Shown piece by piece: positions 17,088-25,821 of a DNA stretch of 64,000 nucleotides; the stretch's first letter is position 1, and each line of letters starts with the position of its first letter. The notes under the pieces are model-generated. The model did not search any database. It was not told where the DNA came from and saw only the letters and a list, made by a program, of their open reading frames with translations. A program made the position numbers and the translations under genes. The stretch is from contig SCMY01000003.1 in the NCBI GenBank assembly GCA_005502805.1, positions 310,001-374,000 on the forward strand, in the 5' to 3' direction. This stretch comes from Rhizobiales bacterium 2SD (GTDB taxonomy: Bacteria; Pseudomonadota; Alphaproteobacteria; Rhizobiales; Beijerinckiaceae).

Positions 17088-19166
17088 TCAGGACACTGAA
17101 TTGGCCTCTGGTCTCGTCCGATGATCGTACAGGAATTCGGCTGCATCTCCGGGCCGGTACTGCACATAGGACTCGAGATCGACGCGGGTCAGCACGGCTA
17201 GGACGTTCGGCGCACGATCTCCTCTGACCGATGCCGGCTTTCTCAGCGCCGCCAATGCGTTCGCCGCAACGTTCCGCGCCGTGCTCCCCCACCTCACGGC
17301 GAAGAGGACCACGTCGGCGATGTTTGCGAGAGCGGGAACACCGGGTGATACGAACACCGCCGGCGCAGCCATGACGATATAGTCGTAACGCTCCTGCACC
17401 CTTTTCAGACCCGCGATCAGCGCAGCGCTCACGAGCAATGTCGGATCACCGTCGGTGAGCTCCATCACGCTGAGGCGGTCGAAGCCCAGATCTGACTCGC
17501 CCGAGCAGGGCTGAGTGGCAAAACCTTCGTCGAGGTTCGCCGGAGCCCCGCCCGGCGGCGTGGGGTAAATGTGCTTGTGTGGGACATGCTCGCTGACGAG
17601 GAGAACACGTTGATTCAGGCCCTGAAGACAGGACGCGAGTCCTTCCGCGAGCGCCGTAGTACCCTCACCAGGATGACTGGACGTCAGGAGGATGATCTTG
17701 CCTTCCTTGCGGTGCCCGGTCGCCGCCAGCGTCATGGCGCACGCGGTTTCAACCGCGAACACATTTGGATACGCGGAGGCTTCGAGTGTAGGCCGGCGCG
17801 GGCGATTGGGTGAGCGAGGGACATCGGGGATGAGACCGACGCATGGAACGCCGAGCGCGCTCTCGATGTCACTCGACTGCCGGAACGTACGGTCCAACTG
17901 CTCTCTTGTCGAAGCTGCGACCCCGCCCAGCAGGGCAAAGGCGATGATCGCAGCGGGGATGTAGAGGTAAGGGCTGAGGGAGCTCGGGCGCAAGGGTACG
18001 GACGCAGGCGCAAGCAGGTACACGCCGGTCGTGCGCGGATCCTTGTACTCTCTTTTGAGCTGGCTGAGTCCTCTGACGTTGTCCGCCGCCGAAGCGGCTT
18101 TTCGTTCGAGGGTTTGAAGCTCTTTCCGCTGAGCGAGCATCAATCCCGATACGGTCTGCAACGACTCGGTGTGTTCCGCAAGCGCGCGCTCCTGTGTACG
18201 CAGCATGCGGATATCCTGCTCAAGCCGGGCCATCTCGGCCGCGACTTCTTGAACCGGGGCTGGCTGCGACGCCAGCCGCAGATTCCTAATGCGTTCCAGC
18301 TTCGCCAGCTCGGCCCGGACTCCCTCGAGCTTTTGGACGGTCTCTGCGATCGGCTCTCCCTTCGCACTATCCGGGGGGCTCGCTCCATGGACCGACGACC
18401 AGGCGCGCAGCGCCTCGTCCGCAGCCTCGGACTCGACCTGCGCCTGGGCGAGGCTCTGGTCCAACCATTGTTTCGAATTCTCGAGCTCGAGCTGCTTGCG
18501 CTGTGACATCGCATTCAAATGAAATGCGGTAATCTGATTGGCGATCAGGGCGGCTCTGACTGGGCTGGAGCTTTTGTAGCTAATCGAAACGACGCTCGAG
18601 CGTCGCTCTTGTCGAACCATAAGGGAGAGCTTCGCCTCCTCGAGACCGGGAGGCGCCAACCCTGTTGGGCCAGCCGACGGTCCTTCATCGGCTGGCGATG
18701 GTGTGACCGCTGCTTGGAGCTGTGCCGCGGCGCCGACCAGCCCCTCGCGTAGATGAGTCTCGAAAGACATCTCGGATCCGGTCGCGCTTGAAGACGCTGT
18801 CGCCTGATACTCGGGAAGGCCTGACAGGCTCGCCAGCACCGCACGCAGGTGTGCGTCCGACGTGATGGTTGCGATATGAGTGTCGACAACGGCATCCAGG
18901 ATACCGGCGGCGATCTGGGCCTGCGTAGGCTCGATCACGATTTGTGAGGTGGCGGTGTATTTCGGCGGCAAGACGAAGGCCGCGACGCCAGTCAGGAGCG
19001 CTCCGACAAGCGCGGAACAGGCGATGAACGCCTTATGCCGCCAGATGAGGGCTCCAATGTTATGGATCTTGATATCCCTGTTGCTCGGCCTGTCGTCCGA
19101 AAGCTCGGAGAAGGCTGATCCCGAGGGATGGGTTGCTGAGATAAACTCGGTCGTACCAAGTCTCAT
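17088..19166 (-). CDS. Wzc/ExoP-like polysaccharide co-polymerase with degenerate kinase domain
   Basis: 692 residues from ATG 19166. Two membrane helices (about residues 46-67 and 398-419) flank a large periplasmic Wzz region (from about 70) with coiled coil (about 220-375). This is followed by a cytoplasmic domain of the bacterial tyrosine kinase type. It should set chain length and link Wzx/Wzy assembly to export through the ExoF-like protein. The nucleotide-binding motifs are broken: Walker A reads SSHPGEGTT (496-504) with Thr where Lys is expected; Walker A-prime reads LLVSEHV instead of the Asp-containing form; Walker B reads YDYIVMAAP instead of ending D-x-P. No C-terminal tyrosine cluster is present. 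Kinase activity is therefore unlikely. It is transcribed divergently from the nucleotidyltransferase at 19389. Confidence 0.9.
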   Translation of the reverse strand: MRLGTTEFISATHPSGSAFSELSDDRPSNRDIKIHNIGALIWRHKAFIACSALVGALLTGVAAFVLPPKYTATSQIVIEPTQAQIAAGILDAVVDTHIATITSDAHLRAVLASLSGLPEYQATASSSATGSEMSFETHLREGLVGAAAQLQAAVTPSPADEGPSAGPTGLAPPGLEEAKLSLMVRQERRSSVVSISYKSSSPVRAALIANQITAFHLNAMSQRKQLELENSKQWLDQSLAQAQVESEAADEALRAWSSVHGASPPDSAKGEPIAETVQKLEGVRAELAKLERIRNLRLASQPAPVQEVAAEMARLEQDIRMLRTQERALAEHTESLQTVSGLMLAQRKELQTLERKAASAADNVRGLSQLKREYKDPRTTGVYLLAPASVPLRPSSLSPYLYIPAAIIAFALLGGVAASTREQLDRTFRQSSDIESALGVPCVGLIPDVPRSPNRPRRPTLEASAYPNVFAVETACAMTLAATGHRKEGKIILLTSSHPGEGTTALAEGLASCLQGLNQRVLLVSEHVPHKHIYPTPPGGAPANLDEGFATQPCSGESDLGFDRLSVMELTDGDPTLLVSAALIAGLKRVQERYDYIVMAAPAVFVSPGVPALANIADVVLFAVRWGSTARNVAANALAALRKPASVRGDRAPNVLAVLTRVDLESYVQYRPGDAAEFLYDHRTRPEANSVS

Positions 19167-19388
19167 CGCAGACTCTTTTCTGCTCGTGGGGAAAGGGCGT
19201 CTAGGCCTTTGGTGCAGGTCGTCGACCTGGTGAGAGCAGCGCGCCCTGCATGCGCACCCACAGGATGCACGAGCCTGGACGCTACACGCTATTGAACGCT
19301 TACGGCTGCTCGGCCGATGCAACTTGATTGCGATCAACACGGGCCGATTTTGCCGTCCTAGCCTCACCTCAGTTCAGAGGAGGCTCAA

Positions 19389-20096
19389 TTGAAAGCTGTG
19401 ATTCAAGCGGGCGGCAGAGGCACACGCCTCATGCCTTACACCTCGGTTCTTCCGAAGCCGTTGATGCCGATCGGCGCACGGCCGGTTCTGGAGCTTCTTT
19501 TACAATGGCTCCGCCGGAATAATGTCGAAGATGTCTACATCACCACGGGATACCTCGGTCATTTGATCCGGAGTTTCTGCGGCGACGGAGGTCAATGGGG
19601 CATCAACATCAAGTATACGCAGGAAATCGAGCCGCTCGGGACTGTAGGGCCGCTCACTCTGTTGCGCGAAGCCCTGGACGGTACCTTCCTGATGCTGAAT
19701 GGCGACGTCCTCACGGATCTCAGCCTGCAAGCACTCGCCATGACCCATCGGAAGCACGGCGCGCCGCTGACCATCGCGACGACCGTTCGTTCCACTCCGA
19801 TGGATTTCGGGATAATCGAAGATCAGAATGGCGCCGTCACCAGGTTCACAGAAAAGCCGACGCTTTTGAATTGCGTCAGCATGGGTGTGTACTGCATGGA
19901 GCCAGAAGTAATTAAGTACATTCCGTCCGGAATACCCTTCGGATTAGATGATCTTGCTCATTGCTTGCTGGAGAAAGACGTGCCGATCCACGTCTACAAG
20001 CATGAGGGACTCTGGCTCGATGTCGGCCGGGTCGAGGATTTCCACCGCGCTCAGGAAATCAAGTGGGAAGAGCGGGCGCCGTCCTTCGTCGCCTAG
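19389..20096 (+). CDS. Sugar-1-phosphate nucleotidyltransferase
   Basis: 235 residues, TTG start at 19389 supported by a strong GAGGAGG six bases upstream. The N-terminal signature is AVIQAGGRGTRLMPYT with VLPKPLMPIGARPVLE, and the metal site lies in FLMLNGDVLTD. The length fits small single-domain mannose- or glucosamine-1-phosphate nucleotidyltransferases without acyltransferase or CBS domains. It opens a plus-strand block with aminotransferase, phosphoglycosyl transferase and LegB-like dehydratase. The nucleotide used (GDP, UDP or dTDP) is not clear. Confidence 0.87.
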   Translation: MKAVIQAGGRGTRLMPYTSVLPKPLMPIGARPVLELLLQWLRRNNVEDVYITTGYLGHLIRSFCGDGGQWGINIKYTQEIEPLGTVGPLTLLREALDGTFLMLNGDVLTDLSLQALAMTHRKHGAPLTIATTVRSTPMDFGIIEDQNGAVTRFTEKPTLLNCVSMGVYCMEPEVIKYIPSGIPFGLDDLAHCLLEKDVPIHVYKHEGLWLDVGRVEDFHRAQEIKWEERAPSFVA

Positions 20097-20161
20097 GCGG
20101 CCAGCGGTCTTCAGAGTTGCCGCAACCCGCAGCCCGTGCCGCCGAATGTGAGGAGTATTTC

Positions 20162-21358
20162 ATGTTGCTTGTGTCGGAGCCTACGCTCGGTTGGGAAGAG
20201 AAGGCTGCCCTGGCCGAGGTCATCGACAGCGGCTGGATCACCATGGGCGACAGGGTCAACGCCTTCGAACGGGCGTTCGCCAAGGCCCATGGTGCCGACG
20301 ATGCCGTGTCGGTGAGTTCCTGTACGGCCGGCCTCCATTTGATCCTGCACGCGCTTGGGATCGGCCCGGGCGATGAGGTGCTCGTGCCCGCGCTGACCTT
20401 CGTGGCGACCGCGAATTGCGTCCTCTACGTCGGAGCGAAGCCAGTTTTCGTAGATATCGCGTCGACGGACACGCCGCTGATGTGCCTGGAGGATGCGGCG
20501 ACAAAGTGCACCAGCCGCACGAAGGCGATCATCCTCGTGCACTTTGCCGGCTACCTCATCGATCCCGAGCCGTGGCGGGCGTTCGCGGCGGAACGTGGCT
20601 TGCTGATCGTCGAGGACGCTGCGCATGCCACCGTGCTCCCGGGGGTCGGCACCCTAGGGGTGGCGGCTGCTTTCAGCTTCTACGGCAACAAAAACATGAC
20701 CACGGCCGAGGGGGGGGCGATCCTGGCCGGCGACGAGAAGCTTCTCGACGGAATTCGACGGGCTCGCGGCCATGGGCTGACCAGCGGCACCTTTCAAAGG
20801 CGATCGGGCAAAAACCCGATCTATGACGTGACGATGCTGGGCTTCAACTATCGGCTGGACGAGTTGAGGGCTGCGATCGGCCTCGTCCAGCTCGGTCACG
20901 TAGAGTGGTGGAACGCGAAGCGAAAAGACCTTGCGCAGCTCTATCGGCGCTCGATCGAGGCCCAATGTCCGATGGTGACGGTGCCGTTCGACACCGGGCG
21001 GGCCTCGGTGCACCACATCATGCCGGTGCTGCTGCCGCGGTCGGCCGAACGGCAGAACATCATCGATCGTCTGCGCGAGGCCGGCATCCAGACGACCATC
21101 CATTATCCCCCGACGCACCATCTCTCCTTCTATCGTGCGCTCTATCCGAACGTTTCGCTACCGAAGACGGAAGACTTCGCAGCCCGCGAACTCACATTGC
21201 CGCTGCATCCGCGGATGGAGCCCGCGGACGTCGGGACTGTCACGCGCAGTCTCGCGGAAGCTTTGGAGGCCGAGCCGGGTTTTGCCGGAACAGCCTCTCT
21301 CCGCGGCGCCTATGCCGTCTCTCCATCGAACCTGTCCGTGAGGGTGTCGTCGCCATGA
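20162..21358 (+). CDS. DegT/DnrJ/EryC1-family PLP sugar aminotransferase
   Basis: 398 residues from ATG 20162, preceded by AGGAG. It transfers an amino group to a keto-sugar nucleotide. The family motifs are present: SSCTAGLHLILHALGIGPGDEV (cofactor phosphate region, about residues 48-69), a DAAHA segment, and FSFYGNKNMTTAEGG, where the second Lys-flanked position NKN holds the PLP lysine. The 4-base overlap ATGA with the following transferase and the nearby LegB-like 4,6-dehydratase point to a 4-amino-4,6-dideoxy-N-acetyl sugar, probably the first sugar of the repeat unit. Confidence 0.9.
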   Translation: MLLVSEPTLGWEEKAALAEVIDSGWITMGDRVNAFERAFAKAHGADDAVSVSSCTAGLHLILHALGIGPGDEVLVPALTFVATANCVLYVGAKPVFVDIASTDTPLMCLEDAATKCTSRTKAIILVHFAGYLIDPEPWRAFAAERGLLIVEDAAHATVLPGVGTLGVAAAFSFYGNKNMTTAEGGAILAGDEKLLDGIRRARGHGLTSGTFQRRSGKNPIYDVTMLGFNYRLDELRAAIGLVQLGHVEWWNAKRKDLAQLYRRSIEAQCPMVTVPFDTGRASVHHIMPVLLPRSAERQNIIDRLREAGIQTTIHYPPTHHLSFYRALYPNVSLPKTEDFAARELTLPLHPRMEPADVGTVTRSLAEALEAEPGFAGTASLRGAYAVSPSNLSVRVSSP

Positions 21359-22086
21359 TCGTAACGACCTTGTCCAAGGCTGAAGGCCCGGGTACCGCCG
21401 CGGACCGTGCGCGCCGTGCGCTCGACATCTGTCTGGTTTGCCTGGCCCTGTTGTTTCTCGCTCCGCTCCTGCTGCTGGTGGCGGCTGCAGTGTGGCTCGA
21501 ATCCAGAGGTCCGATCTTGTTTCACCAGGTTCGGATCGGCAAAGGCGGCAGATATTTCTACATGTATAAGTTTAGAAAATTTCATGCTGACGCGGGGAGG
21601 GCGGGCAGCCCTCTGACGCTCAAGAAGGATCCTCGGCTCACATTTGTCGGAAGCATTCTCGCGGCCACGAAACTCGACGAGCTGCCTCAGCTCTGGAACG
21701 TGCTGAGAGGCGAGATGTCGATCGTTGGGCCACGTCCAGAAAGCCTAGCCTTCGCTGACTGTTTTCAGAATGGATGGGAAGATTTGTTGAATTTCAAGCC
21801 CGGCTTGATCGGTCCTTGTCAAATCATGTTTCGAAATGAAGCCGATGCTTTTCCGGGAGATGTGGCGCCCGATCTGTTCTACAGAACCGTCCTCTTTCCC
21901 CTGAAGGCGAGCATCGATCTCGAATATTTCAAGAACAGGACCCTGGCGAGGGATTTCGTCACCATGCTGCGAGGCGCACTGGCTGTGAGCGGCTACGTTT
22001 CAGCGCCCCATGCCGGCCTGGTCGCTGTCAAGCCGGAGCCGCAGGTCCGGGCGGCGAACGCGGGTGCCAGCCCGGCTTCCATCTAA
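21355..22086 (+). CDS. Small phosphoglycosyl transferase initiating repeat-unit synthesis (PglC/WcaJ C-domain type)
   Basis: 243 residues; ATG overlaps the aminotransferase stop by 4 bases. One N-terminal hydrophobic segment (about residues 22-46, probably a re-entrant membrane helix) is followed by the conserved catalytic core: FHQVRIGKGG, the K-F-R motif, TKLDELPQLWNVLRGEMSIVGPRPE and FKPGLIGP. It transfers a sugar phosphate to undecaprenyl phosphate. The absence of the four-helix WbaP/WcaJ N-domain makes it PglC-like, a group that often uses amino-dideoxy sugars, which suits its neighbours. A local AT-rich patch (21540-21600) stands out. Confidence 0.9.
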   Translation: MIVTTLSKAEGPGTAADRARRALDICLVCLALLFLAPLLLLVAAAVWLESRGPILFHQVRIGKGGRYFYMYKFRKFHADAGRAGSPLTLKKDPRLTFVGSILAATKLDELPQLWNVLRGEMSIVGPRPESLAFADCFQNGWEDLLNFKPGLIGPCQIMFRNEADAFPGDVAPDLFYRTVLFPLKASIDLEYFKNRTLARDFVTMLRGALAVSGYVSAPHAGLVAVKPEPQVRAANAGASPASI

Positions 22087-22103
22087 CGAAGAGGGCTCGT
22101 GCC

Positions 22104-23111
22104 ATGACCTATGACGGCGTCAATGTTCTGGTCACCGGGGCCGACGGGTTCATCGGCTCACATCTGACCGAGGCCCTTGCGAGTCAGGGAGCCAACGTCA
22201 CCGCGCTGACCCTGTACAACTCCTTCGACAGCAACGGTTGGCTCGACGAGGCGTCGAGCGGCATGAAGGGGCGCCTGGATCTCGTGCGCGGCGATGTTCG
22301 AGATGCGGCCTTCGTCGGCCGGATCATGCCGGGCCAGGACATCGTCTTCCATCTCGCGGCGCTGATCGCCATTCCACATTCCTATGCGGCGGCACAGACC
22401 TATGTCGAGACGAACGTCCTGGGCACACTGAACGTGCTGGAGGCCGCTCGTCGATTGGGGACGGATCGCATCGTCCACACCTCGACCAGTGAGGTTTACG
22501 GCACCGCGCTCAGGATGCCGATCGCGGAGGACCACCCGCTACAGGGCCAGTCGCCCTATTCGGCCTCCAAGATCGGAGCCGACATGATGGCGGAGGCCTT
22601 TGCGCGATCATTCGACCTGCCGGTCGTGACGCTTCGTCCTTTCAACACCTTCGGCCCCCGCCAAAGCGAGCGTGCCCTCATATCGACGCTCATCCGGCAG
22701 GCGCTCGATCCGAATTGCGAGACCGTCAGGGTCGGGGACACGACGCCGGTACGAGACCTCACCTATGTCGAAGACACGGTGCGCGCCTTCCTGGCCGCGG
22801 GCAGTGCGACGAACCTCGAGTTCGGGCGGGCCTACAATGCCGGCAGCCAAAGGGCGGTGACGGTGGCTCAAGTCATCGATCTCGTGCTCGATCTGTGTGG
22901 AAGCTCGAAGCCTGTGGAACAGGAAAGCGTTCGCATGCGCCCTGCGAACTCCGAGGTCCGCGCGCTCTTGGCCGACAGCAGCCGCTTCGCGTCCGCCACA
23001 GGATGGGCGGCGCGGATCAGCCTGCGCGAGGGGCTCGGCCGAACGATCGAATGGTGGCGCAATCGTCTGGCGGCGGGGCAAGTGCGCCGCCATAGCCACT
23101 TCATGACCTGA
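22104..23111 (+). CDS. LegB-like NAD-dependent sugar 4,6-dehydratase
   Basis: 335 residues. Extended SDR with GADGFIGSH at the N terminus, HTSTSEVYG containing the Thr/Ser-Glu catalytic residues of 4,6-dehydratases, and YSASKIGAD holding Tyr and Lys. Closest in style to LegB-type UDP- or GDP-N-acetylglucosamine 4,6-dehydratases. It would provide the 4-keto substrate for the DegT aminotransferase encoded just upstream. The legionaminate synthase and cytidylyltransferase genes are absent, so the product is probably an amino-dideoxyhexose, not a nonulosonate. A strong hairpin follows the stop codon. Confidence 0.88.
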   Translation: MTYDGVNVLVTGADGFIGSHLTEALASQGANVTALTLYNSFDSNGWLDEASSGMKGRLDLVRGDVRDAAFVGRIMPGQDIVFHLAALIAIPHSYAAAQTYVETNVLGTLNVLEAARRLGTDRIVHTSTSEVYGTALRMPIAEDHPLQGQSPYSASKIGADMMAEAFARSFDLPVVTLRPFNTFGPRQSERALISTLIRQALDPNCETVRVGDTTPVRDLTYVEDTVRAFLAAGSATNLEFGRAYNAGSQRAVTVAQVIDLVLDLCGSSKPVEQESVRMRPANSEVRALLADSSRFASATGWAARISLREGLGRTIEWWRNRLAAGQVRRHSHFMT

Positions 23112-23115
23112 GCGG

Positions 23116-23165
23116 AGCAGACGTCACGGGGTAGGTCCGGAAGACGCTGCCCCGTGACGTCTGCT
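23116..23165 (+). terminator. Very stable hairpin after the LegB-like gene
   Basis: Perfect 16-base arms (23116-23131 and 23150-23165) with an 18-base loop start five bases after the LegB stop. There is no T-run. It could attenuate read-through into the export gene at 23191 or stabilise the upstream message. Confidence 0.55.
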
Positions 23166-23190
23166 GCTCACGCGAACCGGAGCCATTCAT

Positions 23191-24462
23191 ATGATGCGTC
23201 GACATATACGCGGCGGCCGAACCGGGGCATTCCTGGCCGCAGTTTGGCTGGCGCTTCTCAGCGCGCTCGTTCCATGTCGGGCAGAGTATCAGCTCTCGCC
23301 CGGCGACACCGTCGAGATCACCGTTGCCGGCATGCCGGAATTGAAGCAACGCGTTCCAATCCAGCTCGACGGCACGGTCACGCTTCCAATCGTCGGCACC
23401 ATCGCCGCCGCGGGATCTACGCCCGCGGATCTCCGGGCTCGTGTCGAAATGGCGCTGGCCGCGAAAGTCTTGCGCCAGAGAACTTCTGACGGGCGCGACC
23501 ACGTCGTATTGCTCCAGCCCGGCGACGTGGCCGTGGCTGTCGCCGAATACAGGCCTGTCTATGTGAACGGCGACGTCTTGCAACCGGGCCAGCACCCCTA
23601 TCGTCCCCAGATGACGGCCCGACACGCGATCGTCCTCTCCGGCGGCGTCAGTACGGTCCGAGGGCGCGCCGCGAGCATCGGCGTGGAGGTGGTCGAGGTC
23701 GAGCGCGAATACCGTACCACAGCTCTTGCCTTGGCCAGGGAGCAGGTCCACGCATGGCGGCTTGCGGCGGAGCTCGAGGGATCGGAGAGCATCAAGGAAC
23801 AGCGGCTCGTGGAAACGCCAATACCGGCTGCGACCTTGAGCGAGTATCTCCGGACAGAAACCAGCTACCTCAACATTCGGCTGCGCGAGTACAAGAACGA
23901 AAAGGCGCATCTCCAGAGTGCGACTCGCATGGCCGGCGAGCAGATTGAAACGTTGACGACCCAGGAGAAGAAGGAGGCGCAAGGCCTTCAAACCGACATC
24001 GACGAGCTCGACCGGGTCAACAAGCTCTTCGGTTCGGGCAGTCTCGTCAGCGGACGAGTGACGGATGCCCGGAGAGCGGTTTTGTTGTCGTCGACCCGGC
24101 ATCTCCAGACGATATCAACGTTGAGTCAGACGAAGCAGCAACGGGACGAGTACCTGTTCCGCCTCGAAAAGCTCGACACGCAGCGCCGCTTGGAAGTTCT
24201 GCGGGACATAAAGGAATCGCAACTGCGAACCGGCGAGATGAGAACCAGGCTCGAGGCGGCGGCCCAGAAGTTACAGGTCTACGGACGAATGGCGTCGGTG
24301 GACGCTGCCAACCGAGGAGCCCGTCCGGCAATCACGATCATCCGCAGGAGCGGGGAGGGATGGGATCGTCTCCCGGCGTCGGAAGATGCTGTCCTGCTGC
24401 CGGGTGATGCGATCGAGGTCGTTGCGCGCGCCGATCAGGTCGCGACCGCGGCAGTGCAGTGA
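23191..24462 (+). CDS. ExoF-type outer-membrane polysaccharide export protein
   Basis: 423 residues. Signal peptide about residues 1-31 (hydrophobic core FLAAVWLALLSALVP, cleavage before EYQLSPGD). It is followed by the Poly_export domain (YQLSPGDTVEITVAGMPEL to GTIAAAG), an SLBB region (YVNGDVLQPGQHPY) and a long central coiled coil (about 175-370), then a second short SLBB-like end. The length and layout match rhizobial ExoF rather than Wza. No clear lipobox (LVPC is atypical). It probably works with the Wzc-like protein and, like ExoF, may need a partner or porin for the actual outer-membrane pore. Confidence 0.9.
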   Translation: MMRRHIRGGRTGAFLAAVWLALLSALVPCRAEYQLSPGDTVEITVAGMPELKQRVPIQLDGTVTLPIVGTIAAAGSTPADLRARVEMALAAKVLRQRTSDGRDHVVLLQPGDVAVAVAEYRPVYVNGDVLQPGQHPYRPQMTARHAIVLSGGVSTVRGRAASIGVEVVEVEREYRTTALALAREQVHAWRLAAELEGSESIKEQRLVETPIPAATLSEYLRTETSYLNIRLREYKNEKAHLQSATRMAGEQIETLTTQEKKEAQGLQTDIDELDRVNKLFGSGSLVSGRVTDARRAVLLSSTRHLQTISTLSQTKQQRDEYLFRLEKLDTQRRLEVLRDIKESQLRTGEMRTRLEAAAQKLQVYGRMASVDAANRGARPAITIIRRSGEGWDRLPASEDAVLLPGDAIEVVARADQVATAAVQ

Positions 24463-24588
24463 GCCCTCTCGCCCCTGGTCGATCAGGCAGCAGGGGCTCA
24501 TTTGCCAAAAGGCGATCTTGCTCGCGTCGGCGCGATCTGACGCGGTAGTATTCGGGTTCATCGATCGATCTGAGACGGGAGCACCGGC

Positions 24589-25677
24589 ATGTCATCGATC
24601 GCAGCCGCGGAGCTTCGGACAGAGACGAGGAAGCATGGGTTCGCGTCGACGATGTGGTTCCCAGCGTGGCAGGGCCGAGTCCAAACCGTTGAGCTGCCCT
24701 ATCCCCGCTCCGGACCGCACGCCGTCGCCAAGGAGTTGATCACCCTGGTGAGGATCCTGCGCTCTGCCCGCCGTGAGCGCGTTCTCATGCTGAACAGCTC
24801 GTCAGGGGTCATCTACCCCGACCTTCTGGCCTGCGTGATCCTCGGCTTCCTGCCGCGACGATACCGATCGGCATTGATGCTCATCGGCGAGATGTGGGAG
24901 CCGAACACAGGGCTCAGGGGGCTCCTCGAAAAACTGGCGATTCGCCTCGTAAATCGGGCCGTGGATCGGTATGTGGTCTACTCTCAGGACGACAAGCAGG
25001 CATTCTGCGCCTTGTGGGGGATCGACCCGGACAAGGTCGGGATAGCCCTTTGCTACTATCACCTGTCCGCACAGGAACTCGAAGGGCCGCCGCTTCCGAA
25101 CGGAACACATATCTTCGCCGGCGGGGATAGCGGGCGCGATTATGCGCCCCTGGTCGAGGCCGCGCGCCAGTTCCCGGATACACGGTTCGTTCTGGCAACG
25201 GGCTGGACGAGTCCGAAACCGGTGCCGCCGAACGTCGACATCGTCCTTGCCAAACGCACCAGCACATCGCACGCCGAATTTATCCGTCTGCTCCGCACGG
25301 CACGCGCAAGCGTGGTTCCTCTGCAGCAGGGGATGAAGCGCTCGGTTGGGCAGCAAACCTACCTCAACAGCATGTATCTGGGTAAGCCCACCGTGGTGGC
25401 GCGCGGGCTGGGGATCTCGGATCACCTTGAGGACGGCGAGCACGCACTCGTCGTCGATGGGACGGCGTCGGGATATGTCAGGGCGCTCACATGGCTTCTC
25501 GATCCGCAAAACCAGGAGAATGTCGCCGCGCTGGCGGAGCGAGGACGCACCAGGGCCGCCTCGTTCACTTCCGATCAACTTGCCGCGGAACTGTTCCGTC
25601 AGGCCGAACTGGTTCTGCGCGAACCTTCGCCTTCGGGCAATCGCGCGCAGGATGGTGCCGATCGCGCTGCGGGCTAG
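24589..25677 (+). CDS. Glycosyltransferase (GT-B, GT4-like)
   Basis: 362 residues, ATG with GGGAG nine bases upstream. Weakly conserved GT-B protein. The C-terminal half shows IFAGGDSGRDYAPLVEA, a nucleotide-sugar loop style segment, and YLGKPTVVARGLGISDHLEDGEHALVV, which matches the E/G-x-D-type acceptor of GT4 enzymes in position though the first Glu is not obvious. It probably adds one sugar to the lipid-linked repeat. It is the last plus-strand gene of the block and ends convergent with the deacetylase gene. Confidence 0.8.
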   Translation: MSSIAAAELRTETRKHGFASTMWFPAWQGRVQTVELPYPRSGPHAVAKELITLVRILRSARRERVLMLNSSSGVIYPDLLACVILGFLPRRYRSALMLIGEMWEPNTGLRGLLEKLAIRLVNRAVDRYVVYSQDDKQAFCALWGIDPDKVGIALCYYHLSAQELEGPPLPNGTHIFAGGDSGRDYAPLVEAARQFPDTRFVLATGWTSPKPVPPNVDIVLAKRTSTSHAEFIRLLRTARASVVPLQQGMKRSVGQQTYLNSMYLGKPTVVARGLGISDHLEDGEHALVVDGTASGYVRALTWLLDPQNQENVAALAERGRTRAASFTSDQLAAELFRQAELVLREPSPSGNRAQDGADRAAG

Positions 25678-25821
25678 GTATTTGAGCGCGGGTCTTGATG
25701 GTGCCGTCTTTTCGTAGGGATTGCACGGTGCTCTAGCCACCTCTGGATTGACGACTTCGAGGCCTGCCCGTAGGCCTGAGCCGGCTATTCAACAAAGGAC
25801 GAACCGGGCCACGGCACGGCT

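Noticed and set aside
19389..23111. Legionaminic or pseudaminic acid pathway
   Set aside because: The LegB-like dehydratase and aminotransferase are present, but synthase (NeuB-like) and CMP-transferase genes are missing.
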